The notes under the pieces were generated by a model. That model made no database searches, was not told where the DNA came from, and saw only the letters and a program-made list of their open reading frames with translations. This document shows positions 34,892-47,800 of a stretch of 64,000 nucleotides of DNA, piece after piece. Source of the DNA: Ustulina deusta. Lineage: Eukaryota > Ascomycota > Sordariomycetes > Xylariales > Xylariaceae. A program made the position numbers and the translations under genes. Location of the stretch: contig JAJNNX010000046.1 of NCBI GenBank assembly GCA_023159155.1, positions 124,001-188,000 of the forward strand, written 5' to 3'. Within the stretch, counting starts at the first letter, position 1. Every line of letters starts with the position of its first letter.

Positions 34892-35170
34892 GATCACTCT
34901 GACTTAACAAGACACGCCTTTCAGCATTCAGACATCTTATCGAGTTAGCCAGACATTCGTCTAAGTTGACTCACCAAGACTCATCCCCTATCGCAACGGA
35001 TTTGCCTAAATTGCATCGATTGCCATCACTCCGGCCTCACTGTTCCACAGTTCCGCCCGGTGAAGAATCAATTTAAACCCGTAAGCTTCGTTCCCGTCCG
35101 GACCGTCCTTCGTGGATTGATCGGCACTCAATTTATCCACCCTGCCGGGCCGGGCTACCACACCGTGACA

Positions 35171-38100
35171 ATGGCCGAGAGAGATATGGAGAAGAGCCCC
35201 TCGGGGGGCTTGGGTGTTCCTGGAGCAACCCACAACTTAAACAACAATGCAGAAACGGCCCAGCGTCCGCCGTCATCATCAACTTCAGTTCCGACCTTTT
35301 CGGAGGCGTCAGAAGAGCAACGCGAAAATGCGAGACAGAGTAACCCCAGTGGATTTTCTCGTGTCAGCGCTGGCATTTCAGTCGAGCAGGCCCAGGCCGA
35401 CTTTGCAGAGCTGCAAAGGGAAATATCGGGCTTGTCGCGAGCTAGCCGAATAAATAGTCGCCACGCGGACGATCCTGAGAAGGGCGTGAAGGGCGATGCC
35501 ACAGGATCAGAAACCTCGGAAGAGGATTTCGACTTGGAACAAGTCCTTCGCGGCGGCCTCGACGCCGAGAGGGAAGCTGGCATTAAACCGAAGCATATCG
35601 GTGTCTATTGGGATGGGCTGACCGTCAAGGGGATGGGTGGCATGACTAACTATGTGCAGACATTCCCGGATGCCTTCGTCAACTTCGTGGATTATTGGAC
35701 CCCACTTAAGAACTTACTCGGCTGGGGCCAAAAAGGCGTCGAGGCCACTTTGCTCGACAACTTCAGGGGCGTCGTTAACCCTGGTGAAATGGTCCTGGTG
35801 CTGGGCCGTCCTGGGTCCGGGTGCACCACTTTTCTCAAGTCCATTGCGAATCAGAGATGGGGCTACACTGGGGTCTCGGGTGAGGTTTTGTACGGACCTT
35901 TTACTCATAAAGAATTTGAGGAGTACCGTGGCGAGGCGGTCTATAACCAGGAGGACGACATTCATCTTGCCACTCTGAACGTTGAACAGACTTTGGGATT
36001 TGCGATCGACACCAAAGTTCCTAACAAGTTGCCCGTAGGCACCAGTAAAGCCAAATTCAAGAGCGATGTCATCACTACGCTCTTGAAGATGTTCAACATT
36101 GAGCACACTAGACACACGGTTGTGGGCGATGCCTTAGTCCGTGGTGTCTCGGGTGGCGAGCGGAAGCGTGTTTCCATCGCCGAGATGATGATTACAAATG
36201 CTTGCGTTTTGTCGTGGGATAACAGTACTCGTGGTCTCGACGCCAGTACGGCCCTCGATTTCGTCAAATCTTTGCGAATTCAAACTAACCTGTACAAGAC
36301 CTCGACTTTCGTGTCGTTATACCAGGCTTCGGAGAATATCTACAAGCAGTTCGACAAAGTTCTGGTTATTGACTCTGGCAAGCAAGTTTACTTCGGGCCT
36401 ACTACAGACGCGAGAAGCTATTTCGAAGGTCTGGGTTTCCTACCTCGTCCACGCCAAACGACCCCAGATTACGTTACGGGCTGCACCGACGAATTTGAAC
36501 GTGAATATTCGGACGGATACTCGCCCCAAAATGCTCCGCATAACCCCGAAACCCTCTCCGAAGCCTTCGAGAAGTCGAAGTTTGCCCAAGGACTACAGAC
36601 TGAGATGGCCGACTATAAAGCTCGGTTAGAAATTGAAACTGCGAAACATGAAGACTTCCGCCTGGCGGTAAAGGAAAGCAAGCGTCGTGGCGCGAAGCGA
36701 TCCGTCTACAGTGTCGGGTTCCATCAACAAGTCTGGGCGTTGATGAAACGTCAGTTCATCTTGAAGCTTCAAGACAAACTTGGGCTATCCCTCTCCTGGA
36801 TCCGCAGTATCGTTATTGCGATCGTACTTGGGACTCTGTTTCTTAACCTTCAAGAAACATCCGCTAGCGCTTTCAGCAAAGGCGGCCTTCTATTCATATC
36901 GCTTTTGTTCAATGCTTTCCAGGCCTTTTCTGAACTCGGGTCAACGATGACCGGCCGACCAATCGTCAATAAGCACAAAGCCTATGCGTTTCATCGACCC
37001 TCCGCATTGTGGATTGCACAAATCTTTGTAGATACCGCATTCTCTGCAGTACAGATCCTGATCTTCTCCATCATCGTGTATTTCTTGAGCAATCTCTCAA
37101 GGACAGCCGGCCATTTCTTCATATTCTATCTGCTCATTCTGGTCGGAAACATTGCTATGACACTGTACTTTCGTATCATTGGTTGCCTTAGCCCTGACTT
37201 CGACTACGCCGTCAAGTTTGCCGTCGTAACCGTCACACTGTTCATCCTGACGTCAGGATACTTGATTCAATATCAGTCGCAACAGGTCTGGCTCCGTTGG
37301 ATATTCTGGATCAACGCGCTTGGCTTATCATTTTCGAGTTTGATGGCTAATGAGTTTAGTTACTCCGAGCTGACTTGTTCGGCCGAGTCACTCATTCCAT
37401 CTGGCCCTGGCTATGATGACTTTCGGTACCAAGTGTGCACCCTGGCCGGTTCTAAACCTGGGACCCTTGCTGTGAAGGGTGCCGACTACATTACACAGGG
37501 CTTCACATATGCTCCTCAAGATCTATGGCGAAACTTTGGCATTGTCATCGCCATTATCATTTTCTTCCTAATCATGAATGTTGTCCTCGGAGAATTGGTT
37601 AGATACGGAATGGGTGGCACTCAAGCCAGGGTTTTCGCCAGGCCAAATGCGGAGAGGACGGCACTTAACGAAGCGCTCAACAGTAAAAGGCTTCAACGTC
37701 AGAAGTCGAGGACGAACGATGACGACAGCTCGGCTCTGAAGATCGAATCGGCTAGCATCCTGACATGGGAAGACCTCAACTACGATGTCCCCGTTCCCGG
37801 GGGTACTCGACGGCTTCTGAACAACGTTTTCGGCTACTGTCAACCAGGTGAGCTCACCGCCCTCATGGGTGCCTCCGGGGCTGGAAAAACTACTCTTTTG
37901 GATGTGCTGGCTGCGCGAAAAAATATTGGCGTCATTTACGGGGATGTTCTCGTCGACGGATCAAAGCCCGGAAAAGAATTCCAAAGATCGACCTCTTATG
38001 CCGAGCAGCTTGACATGCATGATCCCACCCAGACTGTGCGTGAGGCTCTGCGATTCTCCGCTGACCTACGTCAACCTATCGAAACCCCCCAGTCCGAGAA

Positions 38101-39702
38101 GTATACCTATGTTGAGGAAATCATCGCGTTGCTAGAGATGGAGCATATTGCAGACTGCATTATCGGTTCTCCCGAGGCTGGTCTCACCGTCGAGCAACGC
38201 AAGCGTGTTACCATTGGTGTTGAGCTAGCAGCCAAGCCTCAACTGCTTCTTTTCCTCGACGAGCCGACTTCCGGTCTTGACAGCCAGAGTGCCTTCAACA
38301 TCGTTCGATTTTTGAAAAAGCTTGCTGCGGCAGGCCAGGCTATTCTATGCACCATCCATCAGCCCAATGCCGCGCTCTTCGAAAACTTCGACAGACTTCT
38401 GCTTCTCCAGCGAGGTGGTCGCTGTGTGTATTTCGGCGATATCGGCAAAGATGCTCTCGTCCTTCGTGATTACCTCGGCCGTCATGGTGCCGTTGCTGGG
38501 CCATCTGATAACATTGCTGAGTACATGCTGGAGGCTATCGGTGCTGGCAGTAGCGCACGTGTTGGCAACAAGGACTGGGCCGACATTTGGGCCGAGAGCC
38601 CTGAACTGGCCAACGTCAAGGACAGAATCTCTCGGTTCAAAGAGGCTCGCAAAGACGCCGCCGCAAAAATTGATGTCAGCCTGCAAAGGGAGTATGCTTC
38701 GCCCCTTTGGCACCAAATCAAGACGGTTGTCAAGCGAACCAACGTGTCCTACTGGCGCTCGCCCAACTATCTCTTCACTCGTGTGTTCAACCACATTGTC
38801 ATCGCTCTGTTGACAGGCTTGACATACCTCCAGCTGGATGATTCACGGTCTTCACTGCAGTACAAGGTCTTTGTCATGTTCCAGATCACGGTTCTTCCCG
38901 CCTTGCTGCTGCCTCAAGTCGAGCTAATGTTCGTCATCAAGCGTGCTATTTTCTTCCGCGAGCAGCTGAGCAAGATGTATAGCACCTTCACATTCACTTT
39001 GAGCATGATTCTTGCCGAGCTTCCTTATTCCATCCTCTGCTCCGTACTTTTCTTCCTCCTTCTCTACTTCATCCCCGGTTTCCAGTCCGAGCCCTCGCGA
39101 GCCGGGTACCAGTACTTCATGGTCCTTATCACTGAACTCTTTGCCGTCTCGCTTGGTCAAGTCCTTGCCGCAATCTCACCTTCGGCGTTCGTGTCAAGCC
39201 AGTACGACCCTTTCATCGTCATCACCTTTGCCTTGTTCTGCGGTGTCACCATTCCATATCCTCAGATGCCCGGTTTCTGGAAAGCCTGGCTATACCAGCT
39301 GGATCCATTTACGCGTCTCATCAGTGGCACAATCACCACTGCTCTACATCAGCTCACTGTGAGGTGCAGGTCTCATGAATTGAATTCCTTCGTGGCTCCA
39401 CCTGGGGAGACTTGCGGATCGTACATGGAGAAGTTCTTTGATGCTGGTGGCTCTGGTTACCTTGTTAATAATAATACCAGCAACTGCGAGTACTGTGCTT
39501 ATTCGAGCGGCGACCAATTCTACAGCACGTTCCAGTACACGTTCGACACCCGGTGGAGGGATCTAGGTATTTTCATCGCGTTCGTAGCAAGCAACACCAT
39601 CATTCTATTCGCTGCTGTAAGTCGGCCTTTCACTTTGTGGACTCTATTCATGATTTACTAACTGCTGGCCAGACCCGCTTCTTGAATTGGAACAGACGAT
39701 AG
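35171..39702 (+). CDS. PDR-type full-size ABC-G multidrug transporter (CDR1-like)
   Basis: Two exons (35171-39616 and 39673-39702; the last adds only TRFLNWNRR) encode 1491 residues. I chose the ATG of MAERDMEKS; the frame extends upstream only from a GTG. The layout is NBD1-TMD1-NBD2-TMD2. NBD1 shows the PDR-specific degenerate Walker A GRPGSGCTT (about 211, Cys for Lys), the canonical signature VSGGERKR (about 326) and Walker B ending WDNSTRGLD. NBD2 has the canonical Walker A GASGAGKTT (about 900), the degenerate signature TVEQRKR (about 1004) and LLLFLDEPTSGLD. Six hydrophobic segments lie in each of 510-770 and 1190-1480. These pumps export azoles, fungicides and plant compounds across the plasma membrane, with one catalytic and one structural ATP site. 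The extracellular loop near the end is Cys-rich (SNCEYC), as in family members. Confidence 0.95.
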
Positions 39703-40194
39703 TCTTGCTGTTTGGAGGAATGACGTCGCCTATCCACAGTAAAATCAAAATCTTCAACTAATAATATGGTGGATTTCTAATAGAGGCGGAGGACACCCCA
39801 CGTCTAGTCACCAAAGCACGAAGCCTACGCATTTTAGAATATAGACTGGCGTTGGGTATTTGATGGTCAACTGATCATGACGATTGTGATTGCTACCTAT
39901 CAGATGATAAGAGTTGCCGAGGAGGCGTACGATTAGATATTAGTAGATAGAACTAAAATACAAGCTGAAGATAAACGTGCATCGATGCCCCCCTTAAGGT
40001 GACTTATTCCGCCCCAAACGAAACTATTTATCGCCTTTGTTGAAATGTGGCCCTTCTACAGTTCCTCTTCACTCCTACTCATCTGCCGCCCATTAGACCG
40101 CTTCCTGACTGTTGCTCTGACTTGACCGGTCGCCTGGACCTAGGCTCGGACTACCTAGACATCACCGTTATCCAATTCTGCTCAGCACTGCAGC
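39703..40194. other. Convergent 3' region; no gene seen
   Basis: Lies between the ends of the ABC transporter (plus) and the membrane-protein gene (minus), so it should hold both terminators. No further gene is supported. Confidence 0.5.
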
Positions 40195-41561
40195 TCATGA
40201 CGACGGGCTCCAAGGCTCGACCGGGCGAATGTCCCCACTTGATGACCCCTCGGTATCACCTGTCTCTACCTGTCGTGATTTATTCCCCAAAAGCTGGCTG
40301 AAATTAACCGGGTTCTGGTTTAAAGAGCCCCCACCTGGTCTACGATAGGCTCTGTGGTCTCCTGGATCGACGCTGGCTCCAGCGAACGCCGGCGCAGGGG
40401 GTTGTGGAATCGATAGTGGCCGCCGCGACAGTTCTGGAAGGGGAATTAAATTTGTCTGAGAATGGGATCCCGGCTCGGAGCGGTGGTTGTCTGGATTTGA
40501 AACCAAACGCACTGATTTTAAATGCGTCCCAGCTGGCGGAGCCTCGGCCGATCTCGATGGCCCTGGCTGATCGTGTGCTCGGTCCTCGGCCATGTATGGT
40601 CTGTCACCTCCTATTCTGAAAGCCCTGAATTTTTTTAATACGCGGGAGAAACCCCCTCGTCCTGAGCCGTTGCCTCTCGAACGCCTCCACATGAAGAGCA
40701 AGAGTGCGACAAGCGCGAGGCCAAGTGGAAGTACGAGACCGAGGCCTAGGCCGAGTGCTATAGGCTGGGCCTGAGACGGCGTGGCTGATGAGGATGGGTT
40801 CGCAAATGCGAGCGTGAGTGTTTGCGTGAGAATAGCGGTGAATGTTTGCGTGAAAGTAGCGGTAACTGTTTGATGTCTTGTGAGTTGTTTTGTAGTGCTT
40901 GCGTCGGGGGGTTCGATGATGGGTTCATATAATGCTGTTGCAGCTGGCTCTGTGAACGCTGTGGTGAGGTCTGGATCGCTGCAATTAAGATCACCACAGA
41001 GGAACACATCCCCCTCGTCAACCTCGCCGCAGTAACTAATACGGAATACCGGACTTGAAACTGAACATTTAGAGTTGAGCGTCAGCTATAACCTGCGATC
41101 GTTTCCTGCGTGCTTGTTGTCCCCGGGATGAATTGTGGGACATTAGTTGTGATATAGGCAAGGGATGGGATGTGTCAGCGAGGAACATGAGGGTAAAGTG
41201 TGAATCAAGACATGTTAAGTGAAGGGCAAAGAGGAGCTATAAAGTCGGGGTTTAACGGGGTCTTCTTACAGCCCTCGTCAACATCGCATCGCAATACACA
41301 TGGGGTCTTAAAACCAGGATCGGTACAACCCCCTAGGAGGAAAATCGAGGAGAACCGCTCCATACATAGGCCGTTTGAAAGACAGAAGTCCCTGCTCTGA
41401 CAGCAGGCGCTGATTTTTGCCGTTGCGTTGCAGGGAACTAGGTCTTCTGTCTCCGTTCCATTTTGCGTGTAGCAAGTGGTCTCTGCCAGGTGCAACAGAA
41501 ACGAGATAGAGAAATAGAGGATAAGCCACGTAGGGCGGAGTGTGTGAGGTTGTAGCATCAT
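40195..41561 (-). CDS. Cys-rich single-pass membrane protein, WSC/Mid2-like architecture
   Basis: Two exons: 41270-41561 and 40195-41060. The 209-base intron is chosen because it keeps frame; the donor GTAAG is strong and the acceptor is TTCAG. About 385 residues. The start is the ATG at 41561 (MMLQPHTLRPTW), which gives a good signal peptide; an in-frame ATG at 41600 is possible. The ectodomain shows the fungal pattern CYTQNGTE, PCNATAKISACC, DFCLSNGLCM and GGCTDPGFKTPC. A Thr-rich stretch (QTVTATFTQTFTAILTQTLT) precedes a transmembrane helix with a GLGLGLVLPLGLALVALLLF core and a basic stop-transfer WRRSRG. The cytosolic tail is Pro/Ser-rich. Similar proteins are predicted cell-surface receptors or wall sensors; no ligand is known. 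Confidence 0.7.
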
Positions 41562-41600
41562 TGGGAAATAGTTCACGAAGGCCGACTCCTGGAGTATCAA

Positions 41601-44600
41601 TTGTGCATGGGAACAGAAGGAAATTCAAAGTGTCTAGCTTGGAATTATGTTGGATTGTATAGCTGGCTACGACCCCATGGCGAAAAACAATCCGCCTCGT
41701 CCTTACTCCTCCTAAGTGTTGTTCAACGTAGGCAACATCTCACATGCTTTATTCGAGACGCATAGCCTTGTTGTCCGGTGGCACGTGTATGCTAACGTGG
41801 GTTGGGAGTTGTATCACAGTAGAGTAGTGAAGTCAGCCGTCACTCATAAGCAGCGGATATTTGCATGTTCGCAGTTTTCAACAGGCAGCGACAGCGCACC
41901 AAAAAGGTCGTGATGGAGTCAGCTGCTAGGAAAGTTTCGCCTTGTCGGAAATAATTGTACCGGAACTTATTCTGGTTGGTATTCAAAGCCGCGATTATCA
42001 CTGTGCCCCTTGGTGATAACGTCCGGTGTGACCACGCGAACATGGCGAAGAGGAGAGTGTCCCCAACCTTAGAGGACAATCCTTTAGTTTTCACGGAAGA
42101 AATATGTCACTTAGTGTGACCACTGTGGCTGATGCTACCTCGGGAGCTCAGTCAAGTACTGTCCACATGTTTTGTCAATGATACGATGAACGATAGCCGA
42201 ACGCCAAATAAAAAACTGGCGTTCCGCTAAGCGCTATCCTTTTGTCAAAGCCCTCGTGGCTTTTGAAAGAGTCGACTGAGAATTGAGCGCTCTCGTCCCG
42301 GAAAGTCTCTCATGCTTCCAATAAGCTAGAAAGGCTCTAGTTACCTGGTGAAGCCCCGACCGGACTTGTCGCATGAATAAACCTCAATGTCTGAAATCAT
42401 ACCCAGCAGTTATAAGTCGCCGTTTCCTGCCAACTAAGTCACTATGATACTAATTGAGTGACATCTTGCCCCTGGATCCCCAAAAGCTCTTGGAAGCGTG
42501 TGAGAGAGGATCTCGAGTCGTAGATAGTCTATTCTTTAACGAATTCACTAAAAGAAAAATATAACAGCTATTAAAATAAAAGGTGCCTCTTTTCTAAAAC
42601 AGTTTCTTATGAGTGCGACAAGCTAGAATATAACTTGAACCTCAGATATGTAATCTGCTCTAGGCTACAATTCCTAACCTCCGTGTTGTTAAATACCGCT
42701 TTGAAGGACTCTGGGAGGTATTAAGGGGAGGATGGTACGCCCTAGGGTGGGTATAATGGAAGACTTAGATATACACAGCCCCGGGTCCTCTTAATCAGTT
42801 AAGAGAGGACTCAGGACTCAATGATATTGAGCCCTTTTCCTGTGCTTCTATCCATGCTTCCCCCTAGTAGTGTCCTACTTGTGATCCATCCTCCCTCTTG
42901 AACTTAACCACCATAAAAGCTGCAACACCAATTAACAGCAATATGAGGACTTAGCTATTAACACCTATTGGGAGCAAAATATGGACAAAGCGTCAGACGT
43001 CGTTGCGAATGTCCCACGGTGGATAAGGAAAATACCTAGTGGTCTTCCTATGCCCGCTTACAGCTGAACTGGAAAGTTTATGAAATCTACATGAATTTTG
43101 ATTGATTTAAGAATTTAACTTACTCGTAATGAGCAGGAAGGGAGACAATTAAAGAAGAGCGTGAAATATCATATTCAAGACTTTCAATTCACACGTCAAA
43201 GCACCTCGGTCCCTGCCAGCCCTGGAAAAGAATTCCTAGGTGTCTGAAGTTAGGTGCGGGAGTTGAGAGAGTACATGCTGAACAAACTTTGGAACCAAGG
43301 ATTCTCTACCAAATTAAATGTAAAAGAGATAAATCCAAGGATGAAAAAGAGTTGCTCTAGAACAATGGTCACGGAATACCCTGTAATTTAGTGGGAGTGG
43401 CATTATTAACAGCGATGGGAGGGTCAGGTATTATAGCTAGATGCGTCTCGAGAGGGACCCAAAGCTGAAGGCTTGATTGAAGCACAAGATTCTGGAGCAA
43501 GAGACTGAAATCAAGATCTAGTTATGTAACTAATCGAGATATTTGATAAATTTCTAGGCCGCCAAGGAGAATCTATTAAGTTAAAGAGTACCGTTGTCAC
43601 ATTGAGGACACATACGTCATTTCCGCTTAATATTTTGTCTGGAGCAATATCATAATCCATGACTCTGGGTGTCCATCTGTGTCGTGGTGGCCAATTCTGA
43701 GGCTGGATTGCAGGCGAGACGAGAAAAAGAAACAAGAACATTTCCTATTGGTCTTATTTTGAGCACTCTTCATTGCGATATATTTTCACTTCACTAAACT
43801 TGGATGATCGGGCTTTTACGTAACACCTTGCAGCCTCTTCGTGCAACACCAATACTCCCACTAAACGTCAGCAATTTAAACTATTGCATTATTACATCCC
43901 GGTTTGTAAAGATCGACGAGTAATTTGAAACCCGTCGAATATCCGAACCAAGTCAATGCTAATGATCAGACAACTATTATTGACGTGGATGTTTGGACGA
44001 ATGTATATCATGTATTGCCCACGAATATAGAACGAGACGCCTCAAAGACTGCTATATGAGTTGCAATATTTACGTAACATGATGGAAGATGAAAGCTACA
44101 GCTAAGATCTACTGAGGAGCGCACACTACCCGTGACATGATTGTGCTGCATAATGCGAGTGATCTCCGATGAGCTTGCTGGCTATTACGATAAACTGGTA
44201 GTGCTTTATTATGACGGGGCTTTTCCAACGTGGTGCACGATTCATAAGCTCACAAGTTGAAACAAGTTGTTACTTAATTTTCTTCTGTTTCCCGTGAGCA
44301 ACACATCACGTCTTGTGGAGGCAAAATATGAAATTTGTGCAATATGGCCAACATCGGTGCGAGCGTGTCTGCTGACTAAAACCCGGGTCCGGCGCCACAC
44401 AGGTGGGTCCTGGCCGTTAGCCGCCCGGCGCTCCGTTTTGGCCTCGGCGCCCCAGTCCCACCCCAGAGAACCGTTTTGAAAGAAGACGGAGCAGTCGACC
44501 GGCGAGATTCGACCCCGAGTGATGTTGCCCTACTTGGTGTACACCCCTCTTGGCCGCTTCTCACCCCCTCCCCTATCTCTTGGTGTCGGCCCCGCCGTGG

Positions 44601-44703
44601 CTCGAAGCGCCCGGTCGAAGAAGGAGCTAGCCAACAGAGAAGGGCGCTTCGCACTTTTACCGTGTGAGGGATTGTACACTCGTTATCACAGGTGCACCTA
44701 GTC
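41601..44703. other. AT-rich gene-poor block left of the recombinase gene
   Basis: No supported gene. 42400-43800 is AT-rich with many short stops in all frames and looks like decayed sequence. A hairpin-like pair GTCCTCTTAA / TTAAGAGAGGAC lies near 42786-42811. 44380-44660 is unusually GC-rich compared with its neighbours. Possible remnants of older elements could not be identified. Confidence 0.45.
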
Positions 44704-44711
44704 TATAAATA
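44704..44711 (+). promoter_or_regulatory. TATA box of the DUF3435 gene
   Basis: TATAAATA lies 95 to 102 bases before the ATG at 44806 and is followed by a pyrimidine-rich leader, an arrangement usual for fungal promoters. This suggests the gene still has its own promoter. Confidence 0.5.
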
Positions 44712-44805
44712 CCCCCTCTCATTCCATGCTCTTCGGTAAATCTCTTTCAATTCCCTAGACACAAATTTTCCCATTTACTTTTCTCCCTCCTCAGACGCTA
44801 TCGAC

Positions 44806-47800
44806 ATGAGTCCATCCATAGTACTTGCAGCATGTGTTGAGGATGGCTACCCCGAATTGCTACCCGAGGTGCTGGGAAAGCCGCCTGCTCGTCGCTACCT
44901 CGACATGTATGCAAACCAAGCCGACGACGATGCTCCGTTTGTCGCTCCTGATACTTTGAAAGAGCGAGATCGCGTGTGGAATAGCTGGGTTAGGTGAGAA
45001 ACTTCTCTTTTCGTTGTCGTCTTGAAAAGCATCGACTGCTAGAACAAGCTAACAGGCTGAGTCTTAGGTTTTGCGATGAATCTGGCCTGAAAAGCGAAGA
45101 TGCTTGGATCACTTTTGCACAGTATCCTGAGAAAGCTGAAGCCCAAGCCCCGTTTCGAGGGTTTCTCCATCGATACGTGGACGACTCTGTGCAAATACGT
45201 GTGACCCTAGGCTCCGAAGAGTACGAGAACAAACGAATGCTAGATCAAGCACACAGTGTCGTTGAAATTTGGCGACGGTTGGTTGCTTCAGCAGAGCATC
45301 GCGTCTTCAAGCCAAATAGGAGGAATGGAGGCCCTGAGGCAGCCACATTGAAGCTGAGGTGGATTAGCAAGGATGAAGGTGAAAGAGAAGGTCCAGCATT
45401 CCGTATCGTAAAGGTCAGCTCGCATCTGTTTATGTATACGTCTCTCTTCTGGTAAAACAGATTTCTAACCTTTTGATTTCTTTCATAGTGGGTACATAAT
45501 GAACTGGCCCCTTTGCTTGGTCTTCAGGTAGATCCGGAGTACGAAAAGGTGGAAATGACTAGTACGGACATACACGACTTTGTGGTTACTCTATGGACAA
45601 GAGCCGAAGCCATCTGTGCTAAACCACGAGCAAGGATTTCGTTTCATGGTAAATTCCTCCTAGCCGCTATCGGGGGCTTCCGACGCGGCATGTTGAGAGG
45701 TATTAAGTATTCGCAACTGCAGGTCGCAGCTCTGCGCGATCCAAATAACCAGTCACGAACGAAGATTGTTGTTACTATTAAGATCAGAAGAAACAAGATC
45801 AAGAAAACTGCTCAAATAACTCGAAAACGGAACGGCGGCTGGTATGACGGCCCTTACTCCTTTTACGAGTGCCCATCATACCCGGTTGCATATTGATCAA
45901 GTTAGCTAACGCTTTTACCAGGATCTCTTTCTCAATAACGCTAGTACCAAATCGTGCCTTCTGCCTTGCTAGTCTTATTATCACGCAAGCGATCAACGAC
46001 CAAGCCTTCATAGCAGGATATAACACAGTTGAAGAAGTTTTCGACAAGCCAAACCTAGAAACGGTTGATTTCATTCCCCTCAGGTGGAAGCCTGGCATGG
46101 AAGACAAAGAGATCTTCAAAATCAGCGACAGTCAACTCACCGATCTCTTCCAACGAACTCTTCTCGTCATGGGTGTGCGGCGGAACCCTAAGTTCTACAG
46201 TCTCCGTGTAGGATGTGGTGCTCGACTTGATGGTACGTCCACGATTACTCAAGTCTAGGTCTGGTGATTAGCGCTGACTAACCTCAAACCTTTAGGTGTG
46301 CTTTCTAATGCTCTCCGGAACTACGTACTTTCCCATACAACAAATGTATTTGAGTCAAGCTACCAGTCCCATCACGTACGTGCTGATCTCATGAACCTGG
46401 CATTCGGTTCTGAGGATGGGGGGAGTGACCAGCTACTTTTCGCAATGCTTCGTGACGTGTCTATGACTAAAGACTCGGGCGCTCCTATCAGCATTCTACC
46501 GGAGGAGGAGAACGCTTTTAAGTCTCGACAGGACATGACCGCCTTGCATAACTCTTTACGAGAGACAAGCGATAGAAAAGAAAGGAGCCAACTCCGTTCA
46601 AAAATCAACAACTTGACTAAAACGCTTACACGACTAAAGTTGGAAGAGAACAGAGCCAGATATTTCGACGAGGCCGACCATCTCCGCGCTCGTGGCTTGA
46701 GTACCAAGGCGCTTCGTCGGGGCTCCGATTCTGCTACAACTCACCAGACAGGCCCTATCAAAGCCGTCTCGACACTTTTGGATACACGTGCTGGGCAGGG
46801 TGATGCTTCCCACAAGATTAACCCACGACCATACATTATCGCCCTTCTTGGTTACCTATCTAATGCCCCCATAGTATCGACCCGGGGGATCGATACTGAC
46901 CCTCCCGTAGCGGCCAAACCGATTCTTTCGGAGGGCAAAAAAAGGTCGCAATGCTTCCTTTGTGAAACATCGCTATCGTGTAGGAGCTCGCTGACTAAAC
47001 ATTGCGATGTGAAACATCCTGCGGACACAAGCTTCGGCCGGCCCTTTCCATGCCCGGAGTGCAGGCGTCTTGGATTAGACGAGGCCATTATCAATGGAAG
47101 ACAAGCATGGAGTGCCCATACAGAAAGGGTCCACGGCAAGGCCAATGCTCCCAACTGGATGCCAGAAACCTTATCTTCAAGATACCAATGCTCCTTATGC
47201 CCAGCAAAATCGAGCACAACTGCTAAGCTCCTCGGCCATATGAATAGCCATATCCATTCCGGCAGTGTTCAATGGCCCGTGGACTGTTTCGATTGCAGCC
47301 GATCAACATCTACACAGGTGACTTTGAGAGGTGTGTGGGATTGGCTGTGGCATTTGAAGGCCGTTCACGAGGCCGGGGCGCTCTTCTGCATCCTATGCGG
47401 TAATATTTGTTCCGCGTCGAGCGGCTTAACGCGGCATATGGATCGATACCATCAAACCGATTTTGATATCCCTTTCGCCTGTCCGGCCTGTGAACGGCAA
47501 GGGGTCTCTCAGCCCTGTGAAATCAATGGCCTTGCCTCCTGGCATATACATCTTATGACAACTCATAGTGAATGGGGTTATGCAGGGACTGGTTGGTGTG
47601 CAGCTTCTGATAAGATAAGCTATAAGCCAGACCAGGGCGATAACCCAGTACTAAAACAAGAGGATCGTCATCTCCCGTCTCCTTGCAGCTATCAGCTTAG
47701 CCTCAGCGAAAATGGCTCTATGAGAGCATCGCCGCGCCCTAGCCTAGAATTAACTAGCGATGTCTGCTATATCGACAAAAACGAGCAGCAGGAATACTCT

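Noticed and set aside
35060..35170. N-terminal extension of the ABC transporter
   Set aside because: It would begin with GTG; the first in-frame ATG at 35171 gives the usual PDR N-terminus. The same reasoning removed extensions at 6256, 58256 and 61874.
42540..43750. Decayed LTR retrotransposon suspected from the hairpin and AT richness
   Set aside because: No LTR pair, primer-binding site or gag-pol motif could be identified, so it is only described as gene-poor.
44267..44701. GC-rich frames just before the recombinase gene
   Set aside because: No signature, overlapping frames on both strands, and the real gene has its own TATA box and ATG downstream.
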